In this document: positions 13,005 through 19,102 of the stretch, piece after piece
How the letters are laid out: each line of letters opens with the position of its first letter
Numbering within the stretch: the stretch's first letter is position 1
NCBI GenBank assembly: GCA_902803585.1
Contig: CADCQO010000108.1
Location: 1 to 19,102 of the forward strand
Source of the DNA: an uncultured Ruminococcus sp.
GTDB lineage: Bacteria > Bacillota > Clostridia > Oscillospirales > Acutalibacteraceae
Reading direction: 5' to 3'
DNA: 19,102 bases
Notes under the pieces: generated by a model
What the model was told of the DNA's origin: nothing
Database searches by the model: none
The model's input: only the letters and a program-made list of their open reading frames with translations
Position numbers and translations under genes: made by a program

Positions 13005-13613
13005 ATGGGAATCAAAGAGAAATTGTTCGGAGGCCCTCAGAATCCGCAGCAGCCGAAAGTAGCGGAACACATTGTTAATCCGCAGTATGGTATTGCGCCG
13101 GACGGTTCTGTCACACCAGCTGCACCTGCACCGGTACAGAATCCCTTTATGCAGAATGCGCCGCAAATGAATTTCGGCGGTCAGCAGCAGAACCCCTATA
13201 TGCAGCCCCAACAGCCCCAGCAGAATTATCCGGTGATAGATAATAATCAGCGCTTTGATGTATCACAGCCCAACCAGCCGAATGCTTACTATACACCGGA
13301 CGGAACATCTCAGCAGAATGCTCCTCAGGGCTACCCGCAGCAGAATGCACCGCAGTATGACCCCCAGCAGGGCTACCCGCAGCAGAATGCACCGCAGTAT
13401 GACCCCCAGCAGGGCTACCCGCAGCAGAACGCACCGCAGTATGACCCCCAGCAGGGCTACCCGCAGCAGAACGCACCGCAGTATGACCCCCAGCAGGGCT
13501 ATCCGCAGTATAACCCTCAGCAGGGCTACCCGCAGCAGAATGTTCCGCAGGGCTATCCTCCGTATAATCCGTCCTCTGATAACCCCAACGGCGGCAATAA
13601 TGGCAGCTTCTGA
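13005..13613 (+). CDS. Gly-Tyr-Pro-Gln repeat protein (disordered)
   Basis: The 202-residue protein starts MGIKEKLFGG and is otherwise almost wholly low-complexity, dominated by Gln, Pro, Asn and Tyr. From about residue 109 it has four identical 14-residue repeats, GYPQQNAPQYDPQQ, then degenerate copies and a tail ending in NPNGGNNGSF. Such Tyr/Gln-rich sequence resembles prion-like, self-associating tracts. There is no signal peptide, cysteine or obvious folded domain beyond a possible short N-terminal helix. I chose the ATG at 13005 because GGAG lies nine bases upstream; the upstream ATG at 12990 lacks one. It follows the zinc-ribbon gene by 92 bases on the same strand. Function unknown; a scaffold or condensate-forming role is speculation. 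Confidence 0.85.
   Translation: MGIKEKLFGGPQNPQQPKVAEHIVNPQYGIAPDGSVTPAAPAPVQNPFMQNAPQMNFGGQQQNPYMQPQQPQQNYPVIDNNQRFDVSQPNQPNAYYTPDGTSQQNAPQGYPQQNAPQYDPQQGYPQQNAPQYDPQQGYPQQNAPQYDPQQGYPQQNAPQYDPQQGYPQYNPQQGYPQQNVPQGYPPYNPSSDNPNGGNNGSF
13329..13560 (+). repeat. 42-bp in-frame tandem repeat, four exact-protein copies plus degenerate ones
   Basis: Four units of 42 bases encoding GYPQQNAPQYDPQQ run from 13329 to 13496. They differ only at rare silent sites (AAT/AAC), and shorter variants follow up to about 13560. Near-perfect DNA identity implies recent expansion. Confidence 0.93.
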
Positions 13614-13648
13614 ATGAGGTTACAATAAAAAGAAAGAAGGATATGCAA

Positions 13649-14824
13649 ATGACTGTCATTGATATCAGAAATGTTTTTTCTGACAGACACATCGAACTCG
13701 TAGACGTAAGTCCGTCATACATATACTACTATGAGGAAAGAAACGATGAAGGCCGCAACGACCTGTTTCTTCTGGAGTATAACCGTAAGACGAAAAAAGA
13801 ACGTCTGGTAATGAATTACACGCTGGATGATCCCACCTATGTAGAACACATTTATGCTTTTGACAAGACGATTATCATGGTACTGGAAAACGGTACAAAC
13901 AGTTTCTGGCTGATAGAGATCGACAAAAAGAGCGGCGGCGAGATGAATCGCCGGAAGATTGTCTGCACAGGCGCATTCAGAGAGTGTATGGCGCTGGACA
14001 GCGATCATTTGCTGGTTTATATGGGGCCTGATGAAGCAAATGAAGAGATGTTTCAGAAGTACAAAGAGATCAAGGGCTGTGACTGCCTCTGCTATCTCTA
14101 CAATATCAGAACAAACCGTAAATACCTTGTGAATGCTGCCATGATTACCCGTCTTGGCTGTGAAAATATCAAGTCCATCACTGTTAACGGAGAGTCCTGT
14201 CTGCTGCTGCTCGATCCCTTTGCTGAGGAGAGCATCAAGGAGCATTATTATCGTGAACAGAGATGGGTCAGCGCCGATATCAGAGATAATATCTGGCTGA
14301 GCAAGACCGCTGATGTCATCAGGGATATTGAAGAAGGCAAGGAAACTGTTGCAAGAAAATGTCTGGCAAGTGCAGACATCAAGGCACTTGTGCGTTATAT
14401 GGGAATGGACGAGAATAAAGTCTATTTCCGTGCAAAGGAATTCCGTTCAGGTACAGAGAAAATCTGCAGTTATGACCTTCTGGCGGGAACGCTGTCGGTA
14501 GAAGCTGCACCTAATCTGCCGAAAAACGGTACTTTCTACATGGTTGAAGAAAAGCCCTTCAAGCTGTTTGCTGTGACCATCGGAAAAACAAAGACACAGG
14601 TTCAGGGCATCATCAACAGTAAGGCAAGCGTTATCTTTGACAACAGTCTTGGCAGTTTTATGACCTGTATCGAGAATCGTTACTGCGTGATGAAGAAAAC
14701 GATTTTCAGCGAAGAAAGCCAGCAGGAGTTTACCTACTTCTATCTCTACGATGCTGTGCTTGACCAGTACGAAAGCTATGAATGCGATTGTCGGGTCAAT
14801 GGTGACACACTTATGCTGTACTGA
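13649..14824 (+). CDS. Hypothetical protein, probably beta-propeller-like
   Basis: The 391-residue soluble protein is not one I recognise. It shows recurring blocks of alternating hydrophobic strands with polar turns: YIYYYEERN followed by LFLLEYNRKTKKERLV, IYAFDKTIIMVLENGTNSFW, DSDHLLVYMGPDE, CLCYLYNIRTNRKYLV, NKVYFRAKEF followed by KICSYDLLAG, and FYLYDAVLDQYESYE. This pattern, a strand reporting a value and a strand ending in tidy residues, is typical of beta-propeller blades, about six to seven in number. No enzyme motif or signal peptide is seen. The ATG at 13649 lies eight bases after AGAAGG; the ATG at 13643 is too close. It is 35 bases after the Gly-Tyr-Pro-Gln gene and 17 bases before a lipoprotein gene, so all are likely one transcript. 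Confidence 0.85.
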   Translation: MTVIDIRNVFSDRHIELVDVSPSYIYYYEERNDEGRNDLFLLEYNRKTKKERLVMNYTLDDPTYVEHIYAFDKTIIMVLENGTNSFWLIEIDKKSGGEMNRRKIVCTGAFRECMALDSDHLLVYMGPDEANEEMFQKYKEIKGCDCLCYLYNIRTNRKYLVNAAMITRLGCENIKSITVNGESCLLLLDPFAEESIKEHYYREQRWVSADIRDNIWLSKTADVIRDIEEGKETVARKCLASADIKALVRYMGMDENKVYFRAKEFRSGTEKICSYDLLAGTLSVEAAPNLPKNGTFYMVEEKPFKLFAVTIGKTKTQVQGIINSKASVIFDNSLGSFMTCIENRYCVMKKTIFSEESQQEFTYFYLYDAVLDQYESYECDCRVNGDTLMLY

Positions 14825-14841
14825 GCGAGAGGACATTATCA

Positions 14842-15537
14842 ATGAAACGGATACTCTGTCTTTTATCGGTCAGCGCGTTGGTGCTGCTGTCCTGCGGCTG
14901 TTCTTCTGAGAAAAATAAAAGTTCCTCGTCTTCTGTTGCCCCCGCTTCACAGTCTGTTTCTTCTGTTCCGCAGGAAAGCAGTCAGGACGGACAGGAGGAA
15001 AGCAGCGGCACGGGTATTTCCTATCAGGTAAAGGACGCAGAGAAGCCTTTCCCGTCTGACAGCACTGCCAAAGAGCCTTTATCTTTTGGCGAATGGGGTA
15101 CAGCGGCGAAATACTGCACTAAGGACGGCGGGTATGTCAATGTCCCTGTGCGTGTCCTGTCTGTCAGAAGGGGCGCAAGGGTGAATGAAGAAGTCAAGCG
15201 TCTGGTACAGCAGCAGGGCGGTTACTATTTTGAACCGAAGGACAATGAAGAATATGCGATTGCCGAGTACGAAATAGATCTGGATGGTTTTCCGGTTGCA
15301 AAAGGCGGTACGCTGTGCGATATCACCGCATTTATCACAGGGGAAAACGGAGAAGCGTTAGCATTGGAGGGCGGCGGTTATTGGGGAACGACTGCTTCCT
15401 GTCTGGACGACACGACATACTACTACGAGGGTGTTGTTCATGGACTGATGGCGTTCCGCATCATCAAAAATCGCAGTGACTATCTGATAGCTGCAGGAGA
15501 ATATGGAGAAACACAGGCATTTTTCAAAGGGCAATAG
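14842..15537 (+). CDS. Lipoprotein with Ser-rich tether and Ig-like (DUF4352-like) domain
   Basis: The 231-residue precursor starts MKRILCLLSVSALVLLSCGC, a lipoprotein signal with Cys18 or Cys20 as the modified residue. A Ser-rich tether follows to about residue 60. The C-terminal ~160 residues resemble the DUF4352-type immunoglobulin-like domain of Firmicute lipoproteins: a GEWGTAAKY strand, NVPVRVLSVRRGA, then EYAIAEYEIDL, a central ITAFITGENGEALAL, and a final VHGLMAFRI strand. The assignment is by pattern, not search. GAGAGG lies upstream of the ATG. It shares its plan (lipobox, Ser tether, globular domain) with the lipoprotein at 9982-10935 on the other strand, though the two globular domains do not look alike to me. 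It is the last gene before a new promoter at 15576. Confidence 0.87.
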   Translation: MKRILCLLSVSALVLLSCGCSSEKNKSSSSSVAPASQSVSSVPQESSQDGQEESSGTGISYQVKDAEKPFPSDSTAKEPLSFGEWGTAAKYCTKDGGYVNVPVRVLSVRRGARVNEEVKRLVQQQGGYYFEPKDNEEYAIAEYEIDLDGFPVAKGGTLCDITAFITGENGEALALEGGGYWGTTASCLDDTTYYYEGVVHGLMAFRIIKNRSDYLIAAGEYGETQAFFKGQ

Positions 15538-15575
15538 TTTCCTGCTGAAAAGGACTGTTCATTCTGAAAAAAATA

Positions 15576-15584
15576 TGATATAAT
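15576..15584 (+). promoter_or_regulatory. Extended -10 promoter upstream of the 15617 gene
   Basis: TGATATAAT (15576-15584) is a perfect extended -10. The -35 region near 15556 (TGTTCA) is poor. Transcription would begin near 15591, about 25 bases before the ATG at 15617. Confidence 0.6.
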
Positions 15585-15616
15585 AACACTGAATTTGTTA
15601 ACGGGAGGCTATTGCT

Positions 15617-16102
15617 ATGAAAATTATTCGCAGAGTCGGAAGTGCCATTTCGCAGTCTGTTGATTTCCTCGTAGAAAAAAATCGTCAGGCAGCGCATCTG
15701 AATCGTCTGAAAGCCGTCATCATATGCGAAAAAAAGGCACTTCAGAATGCTTACGCAGCACTTGGACAGCAGTATATGGCGGTTCTGGAGGGCAGGAAAA
15801 CGCAGGAGAGCGAAACAGCGGCTCTGACAGAAGAGATCAATGCTGCAAAGCTGCGCCTGAAAAAAGCAAGAGCCCGCTATGAATATACGCTTCGTTATGG
15901 TGTACCGAAGAAAGGCATCAGGGTGGAGGAAGTCATTGACATTGACGAAGTAGATGAAAATGGCGCAAAAAAAGATCCGGACGAGCAGGATATTACCATT
16001 GCCTATGCTGACCCTGATGCAGTTTGTGATGACGAGGCAATTGATGAGGCGATTGAAGAAACCATCGAAGAAACGTCCGCTAAAAAAAACAATCAGGAAT
16101 AA
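15617..16102 (+). CDS. Helical / acidic-tail hypothetical protein
   Basis: The 161-residue protein begins MKIIRRVGSAISQSVDFLVE. It continues as a long, probably coiled-coil helical region to about residue 95, rich in Ala, Lys, Arg and Glu (NRLKAVIICEKKALQNAYAA, EEINAAKLRLKKARARYEYT). The tail from about residue 105 is acidic (VEEVIDIDEVDENG, DEAIDEAIEETIEE). There is no signal peptide. Similar small proteins occur, as far as I remember, in related gut Firmicutes, but I cannot name a family. GGGAGG lies upstream of the ATG. It has its own promoter and terminator and so is probably a single-gene unit. Confidence 0.85.
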   Translation: MKIIRRVGSAISQSVDFLVEKNRQAAHLNRLKAVIICEKKALQNAYAALGQQYMAVLEGRKTQESETAALTEEINAAKLRLKKARARYEYTLRYGVPKKGIRVEEVIDIDEVDENGAKKDPDEQDITIAYADPDAVCDDEAIDEAIEETIEETSAKKNNQE

Positions 16103-16153
16103 CTGAAGCAGAAGTCTGCAAGTGACGGCCGGCTTCAGAATAATTGAAAGTGA

Positions 16154-16182
16154 CGGTCAGTCTTGACCGGAATGTTCTGACC
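16154..16182 (+). other. Two overlapping, mutually exclusive hairpins
   Basis: CGGTCA (16154-16159) pairs with TGACCG (16164-16169). GGTCAG (16155-16160) can pair instead with CTGACC (16177-16182). There is no T-run after either. The region lies in the 3' untranslated part of the gene at 15617, just before its strong terminator. Confidence 0.35.
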
Positions 16183-16189
16183 AAAATAT

Positions 16190-16232
16190 AAAATCTCGGT
16201 ATCCGTTTTGTACGAAGATACCGAGATTTTTT
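16190..16232. terminator. Strong bidirectional terminator
   Basis: A perfect 14-bp stem, AAAATCTCGGTATC (16190-16203) with GATACCGAGATTTT (16217-16230), has flanking T-runs in both directions. It separates the convergent genes ending at 16102 (plus) and 16273 (minus) and can serve both. Confidence 0.93.
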
Positions 16233-16272
16233 CTGCTTTCTGAAAGGATTGTGTCAGCTGCGGGGGAGTGCA

Positions 16273-17169
16273 TCAGTGACCGGAGAAGGAAGCACTGCAC
16301 TGGGAGGCAGTAAGTGCGCGTCCGGAAAGAAGTGTGCCGATAAGACGAAGAGAAAGCTGTTCTGCCTGATCGGTCAGTTCAAGGAACGAATCGGTGTGTT
16401 CGGTTTTGTCCTGCGTGTTGAACCATGCTGTGTGGTGAAGATTAGCGGGGTCGAGAGAAAGGTCAGGACAGCTCAGGCGGAACATGGGTGAAAGCAGCGG
16501 AGGAAGCCCAATGAACTTTTCTGCTTTCTGAATCATCAGATGTTTCATACCGGTGTTGTCGCTGAGAGCGGCGAGGGAGTTGTGCCAGTCCTTTTGCGCC
16601 TGAACGATTTCAGAAATATAAGCACCCTTTTTGAAGGCATACAGCAGGTAGCTTTGCAGGGCATGGGCAATGGAATAGTTGACGGCGGGATGAAGCGGTG
16701 CTGCGTCCTGCAGGCGGAAATCAACAATATTCTGTTTTCTTTCTGTATGCAGCAGAATGGTATCCAGTGACGCTTCAATCTCGTTATGGCAGACCGTGCG
16801 GTGTTTTTCGGGCTGATGATAGGACATGACCTCTGCAAAGTACAGTATGAAAGGGTGCGCGATAGAGTCAAAGGCGTAATGTGTGACAAAGCCCAGCGCG
16901 TAGCTCATAGCAATATCATCTTTTTTATACCGTGCATAGCTGACAAGATAATTCAGCAGAGTATGGGCGGGCTTGTTGTGCATTTCAGAGCCGATGGCAC
17001 GAAGACTCCGGCCTCGCTGATGGGGAAGCAGTCTGTGGGAAAAAAAGATATCGGGCCCTGAAGCACCCCATGTAAAGGCGGTGCTGCTGATAGCCAGATG
17101 AGGCATCTGTTCTTTGAGGGCGCAGCGGACTCTTTCCGCTAACAAATAGTGCGAAACGATGGCGGGCAT
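16273..17169 (-). CDS. Zinc-dependent phospholipase C family protein (PF00882-like)
   Basis: The family binds zinc through His/Asp residues in a mostly helical fold. Members include secreted phospholipase C and many uncharacterised cytoplasmic proteins. The 298-residue protein has MPAIVSHYLLAERV with H7, WGASGPDIFF with D40, a GSEMHN segment (H64), HYAFDSIAHPF with H97, D101 and H105, and HNEIE with H128 and E132. These match the metal ligands expected for the family. There is no signal peptide, unlike the secreted toxins, so it is likely an intracellular hydrolase with unknown substrate. ATG 17169 has GGAGGAA upstream. It starts 19 bases after the pcrA stop, so it is probably cotranscribed with the helicase gene. 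The last ~40 residues are less conserved-looking. Confidence 0.88.
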   Translation of the reverse strand: MPAIVSHYLLAERVRCALKEQMPHLAISSTAFTWGASGPDIFFSHRLLPHQRGRSLRAIGSEMHNKPAHTLLNYLVSYARYKKDDIAMSYALGFVTHYAFDSIAHPFILYFAEVMSYHQPEKHRTVCHNEIEASLDTILLHTERKQNIVDFRLQDAAPLHPAVNYSIAHALQSYLLYAFKKGAYISEIVQAQKDWHNSLAALSDNTGMKHLMIQKAEKFIGLPPLLSPMFRLSCPDLSLDPANLHHTAWFNTQDKTEHTDSFLELTDQAEQLSLRLIGTLLSGRALTASQCSASFSGH

Positions 17170-17188
17170 ATCGGGTTCCTCCGTAACA

Positions 17189-19102
17189 TCATAATATGGT
17201 CAGTCGGGCGTTGGCGGTCAGTTTTTTTGTGCCAACCTTGTCAAAGGCGATTTCCAGCATATCTCCGACTCCCTTTATGGGGCGGATATCCAGAATAGTG
17301 CCTTCGCCGAAATTATTATGGCAGACACGCATACCTATCGAGAAATGCTGGGCGGTCACAGGCGCAGAGGTAGGCGTGATAATATGGCTGAAATTGATGT
17401 CAGCCTTGCGGATTTCTTTGGGAGAGGGCATATTGATTTGTGCGAGGGCGCTTCTGGGAAGTTCCTTCCTGCGCATATCTTTCAGTTCATCAGGAATTTC
17501 TGCGATAAAGCGGGAAGGTCTGTTGCGGTTTGTATGACCGAACACCATACGGCTGCTGGCATGGATCAGGAAAAGGTGTTTTTTGGCTCTTGTCAGGCCA
17601 ACATAAGCCAGACGGCGTTCTTCCTGCATCTCGTGTTCACTGAGGGTTGACTGATAGCCGGGGAAAATATTTTCTTCCATACCGGGAATAAAGACGTTTT
17701 CAAATTCCAGACCTTTGGCGGAATGCAGGGTCATCAGGGTCACACAGTCCTCCTGCTCGCTGTAAGCATCAATGTCCGTCAGAAGGGCGGTTTCCTCCAG
17801 AAATCCCTGAAGGGTTGCTTCATCGCCGTTTTCTTCTTCATACTGTGCGATGGCAGTTGCCAGCTGCTGTATGTTTTCCACCGCAGATTCTGTATAGTCA
17901 TTGGAAAGCAGCACATAACGCTGATAGTCCAGTTCTTTCAGAAGCTGTTCGTACATTTCATGAATGGACATTGTCTGAAGCAGTGCGCTCATCTGTTCGA
18001 TCAGTTCACAGAAGACGGTCAGCTTTTTGCTGCTTTTGGCAATGGACTCAAACTGTTCTGACTGACGCATGGTGTCAAGCATACTCTGACCGAGTGTGAC
18101 GCTGATTTCTTCAACAGTGCTGACAGTTTTTTCTCCGATACCCCGTTTAGGCAGGTTGATAATTCGCTTTAATCTTATGTTGTCGTGCGGATTGCTTATG
18201 ACAGTGAGATAGGATATCATGTCACGGATTTCCTTACGTTCATAGAAACGGCGGCCGCCGATGATGCGATAAGGGATATTGGTATGTATGAACGCCCGCT
18301 CAATTCCCTGCGACTGCGAGTTCATACGGTAAAGAATGGCAATATTGGCATAAGGAGTGCCGTTCTGGTTCAGTTTCTTGATTTCTGCGGCGATATAGTC
18401 GCTTTCGTCCCTGTCGTCCATTGCCGAATAAACGACAATTTTATCGCCTGTTTCGTTCTGTGTCCAGAGGGTCTTGGCCTTCCGCTCATAGTTGTGTGCA
18501 ATGACACTATTGGCGGCAGACAGGATATTTTTGGTAGAGCGGTAGTTCTGCTCTAACCTGATGGAACGTGAAAAGTCGTAGTCATCTTCAAAATCGAGGA
18601 TATTGCGGATCGTTGCTCCCCTGAAACGGTAGATACTCTGGTCATCATCTCCGACAACGCACAAATTATGGTGATGCCCTGCCAAAAGCTGTACCAGCAT
18701 ATACTGGATATGGTTGGTGTCCTGATATTCGTCGACCATGATGTAGCGGAACTGTTCACTGTACTTTGCGAGGACATCAGGGCATTTCTGGAACAGTATA
18801 ACAGTATTGAAGATAATGTCGTCAAAGTCCATTGCATCAGCAGCAAGCAGCCGTTTCTGATATAATGTGTAGATTTTGGAAACGGACATCAGGCGGGCAT
18901 CAGAAGCGGCCTGCTGACGATAGGCTTCTGTATCGGTCATGCTGTCCTTGGCGTTGGAGATTTCTGCTGTGATGGTTTTGACAGGAAGGATTTTCTCATC
19001 AATATCCAGCGTTTTCATACATTCCTTGATGAGGCGTTTCTGGTCGTCCGTGTCGTAGATGGTGAAATGGCTGGTGTAGCCGATTCTGTCACCATAGCGG
19101 CG
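17189..19102 (-). CDS. pcrA: ATP-dependent DNA helicase PcrA/UvrD, 5' end outside window
   Basis: This is a superfamily 1A 3'-5' helicase that acts in nucleotide-excision and mismatch repair and in clearing replication/transcription conflicts. The 637 visible residues begin in GYTSHFTIYDTDDQKRL, after motif I (Walker A), which lies beyond 19102. Motif II DEYQDTN, motif III VVGDDDQSIYRFRGA, motif IV LEQNYRST, motif V LMTLHSAKGLEFENVF and motif VI ERRLAYVGLTRAKKHLFL are all intact. The C-terminal part (from about GMRVCHNNFGEGTILD) is the Tudor-like domain of PcrA that in Bacillus/Geobacillus PcrA contacts RNA polymerase. The reading frame is open to the window edge; the ATG at 19018 is internal, not the true start. 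PcrA is preferred over RecB-type or Rep from overall similarity and the C-terminal domain. Confidence 0.96.
   Translation of the reverse strand, partial: RRYGDRIGYTSHFTIYDTDDQKRLIKECMKTLDIDEKILPVKTITAEISNAKDSMTDTEAYRQQAASDARLMSVSKIYTLYQKRLLAADAMDFDDIIFNTVILFQKCPDVLAKYSEQFRYIMVDEYQDTNHIQYMLVQLLAGHHHNLCVVGDDDQSIYRFRGATIRNILDFEDDYDFSRSIRLEQNYRSTKNILSAANSVIAHNYERKAKTLWTQNETGDKIVVYSAMDDRDESDYIAAEIKKLNQNGTPYANIAILYRMNSQSQGIERAFIHTNIPYRIIGGRRFYERKEIRDMISYLTVISNPHDNIRLKRIINLPKRGIGEKTVSTVEEISVTLGQSMLDTMRQSEQFESIAKSSKKLTVFCELIEQMSALLQTMSIHEMYEQLLKELDYQRYVLLSNDYTESAVENIQQLATAIAQYEEENGDEATLQGFLEETALLTDIDAYSEQEDCVTLMTLHSAKGLEFENVFIPGMEENIFPGYQSTLSEHEMQEERRLAYVGLTRAKKHLFLIHASSRMVFGHTNRNRPSRFIAEIPDELKDMRRKELPRSALAQINMPSPKEIRKADINFSHIITPTSAPVTAQHFSIGMRVCHNNFGEGTILDIRPIKGVGDMLEIAFDKVGTKKLTANARLTIL

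Noticed and set aside
12518..13078. 186-residue plus-strand frame across the end of the zinc-ribbon gene
   Set aside because: It overlaps two better genes, is a His/Arg-rich phase-shifted reading of the 39-bp repeats, and has no ribosome site.
13329..13496. Regular 42-bp direct repeats as a CRISPR array
   Set aside because: The repeats are contiguous without spacers, keep frame, and encode a repeated peptide; no cas gene is nearby.
13715..14245. 176-residue minus-strand frame within the propeller-like gene
   Set aside because: No start signals, and the plus-strand frame has a ribosome site, codon pattern and tight operon spacing.
18553..19018. ATG at 19018 as the true start of the helicase
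   Set aside because: The frame continues upstream to the window edge with PcrA-like sequence (FTIYDTDDQKRL), and Walker A must lie further upstream.
1..19102. Mobile element, prophage or defence island
   Set aside because: No transposase, integrase, phage structural gene, toxin-antitoxin pair, nuclease-effector or terminal inverted repeats were recognised on either strand.

Overview
The window looks like chromosomal DNA from a low-to-mid GC anaerobic Firmicute, most likely a Ruminococcus-type Oscillospiraceae. The reasons are the operon rbfA - DHH phosphoesterase - truB - ribF, strong AGGAGG-like Shine-Dalgarno sites, sigma-A type promoters (TTGACA-17-TATAAT), and several zinc-ribbon and low-complexity proteins of a kind I associate with that family. 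The genus is an inference. I see no tRNA, rRNA, CRISPR array, insertion sequence or phage gene.

Layout. (1) Positions 1-581, minus: the 5' part of secA, running off the left edge. (2) Positions 582-913: divergent promoters for secA and for a rightward operon. (3) Positions 914-5574, plus: a conserved-looking hypothetical gene, rbfA, an NrnA-like DHH phosphoesterase, truB, ribF, and a membrane-anchored helical protein, closed by a rho-independent terminator at 5615-5648. This is a ribosome maturation / tRNA modification / flavin operon. The usual nusA-infB part is not directly upstream of rbfA. (4) Positions 5575-8934, plus: a strong promoter, a structured leader with a possible leader peptide, an 856-residue protein joining a zinc ribbon, acidic tandem repeats, Met/Gln/Pro/Trp tandem repeats and BspA-type leucine-rich repeats, an intercistronic terminator, and a small hypothetical gene. 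(5) Positions 9020-11649, minus: a cysteine-rich protein with a possible sporulation-type promoter, a Ser-rich lipoprotein, and a protein with two separated CxxC pairs. (6) Positions 11650-11985: a divergent promoter region. (7) Positions 11986-16102, plus: a zinc-ribbon Pro/Gln-rich protein, a Gly-Tyr-Pro-Gln repeat protein, a possible beta-propeller protein, a second Ser-rich lipoprotein, and (from its own promoter) a helical/acidic protein. It ends at a bidirectional terminator at 16190-16232. (8) Positions 16273-19102, minus: a PF00882-type zinc-dependent phospholipase C-like protein downstream of a 5'-truncated pcrA/uvrD helicase.

The housekeeping genes are ordinary. The unusual part is 6007-15537: ten adjacent genes I cannot assign to any pathway. 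They include three proteins with disordered in-frame repeats, two N-terminal zinc ribbons plus another paired-CxxC protein, and two lipoproteins built as lipobox, Ser-rich tether and globular domain. The best single candidate for something undescribed is the zinc-ribbon / repeat / LRR protein and its leader. The leader can pair over 11 bp with the region just upstream of the gene's start, and that region is itself inside a short overlapping reading frame.
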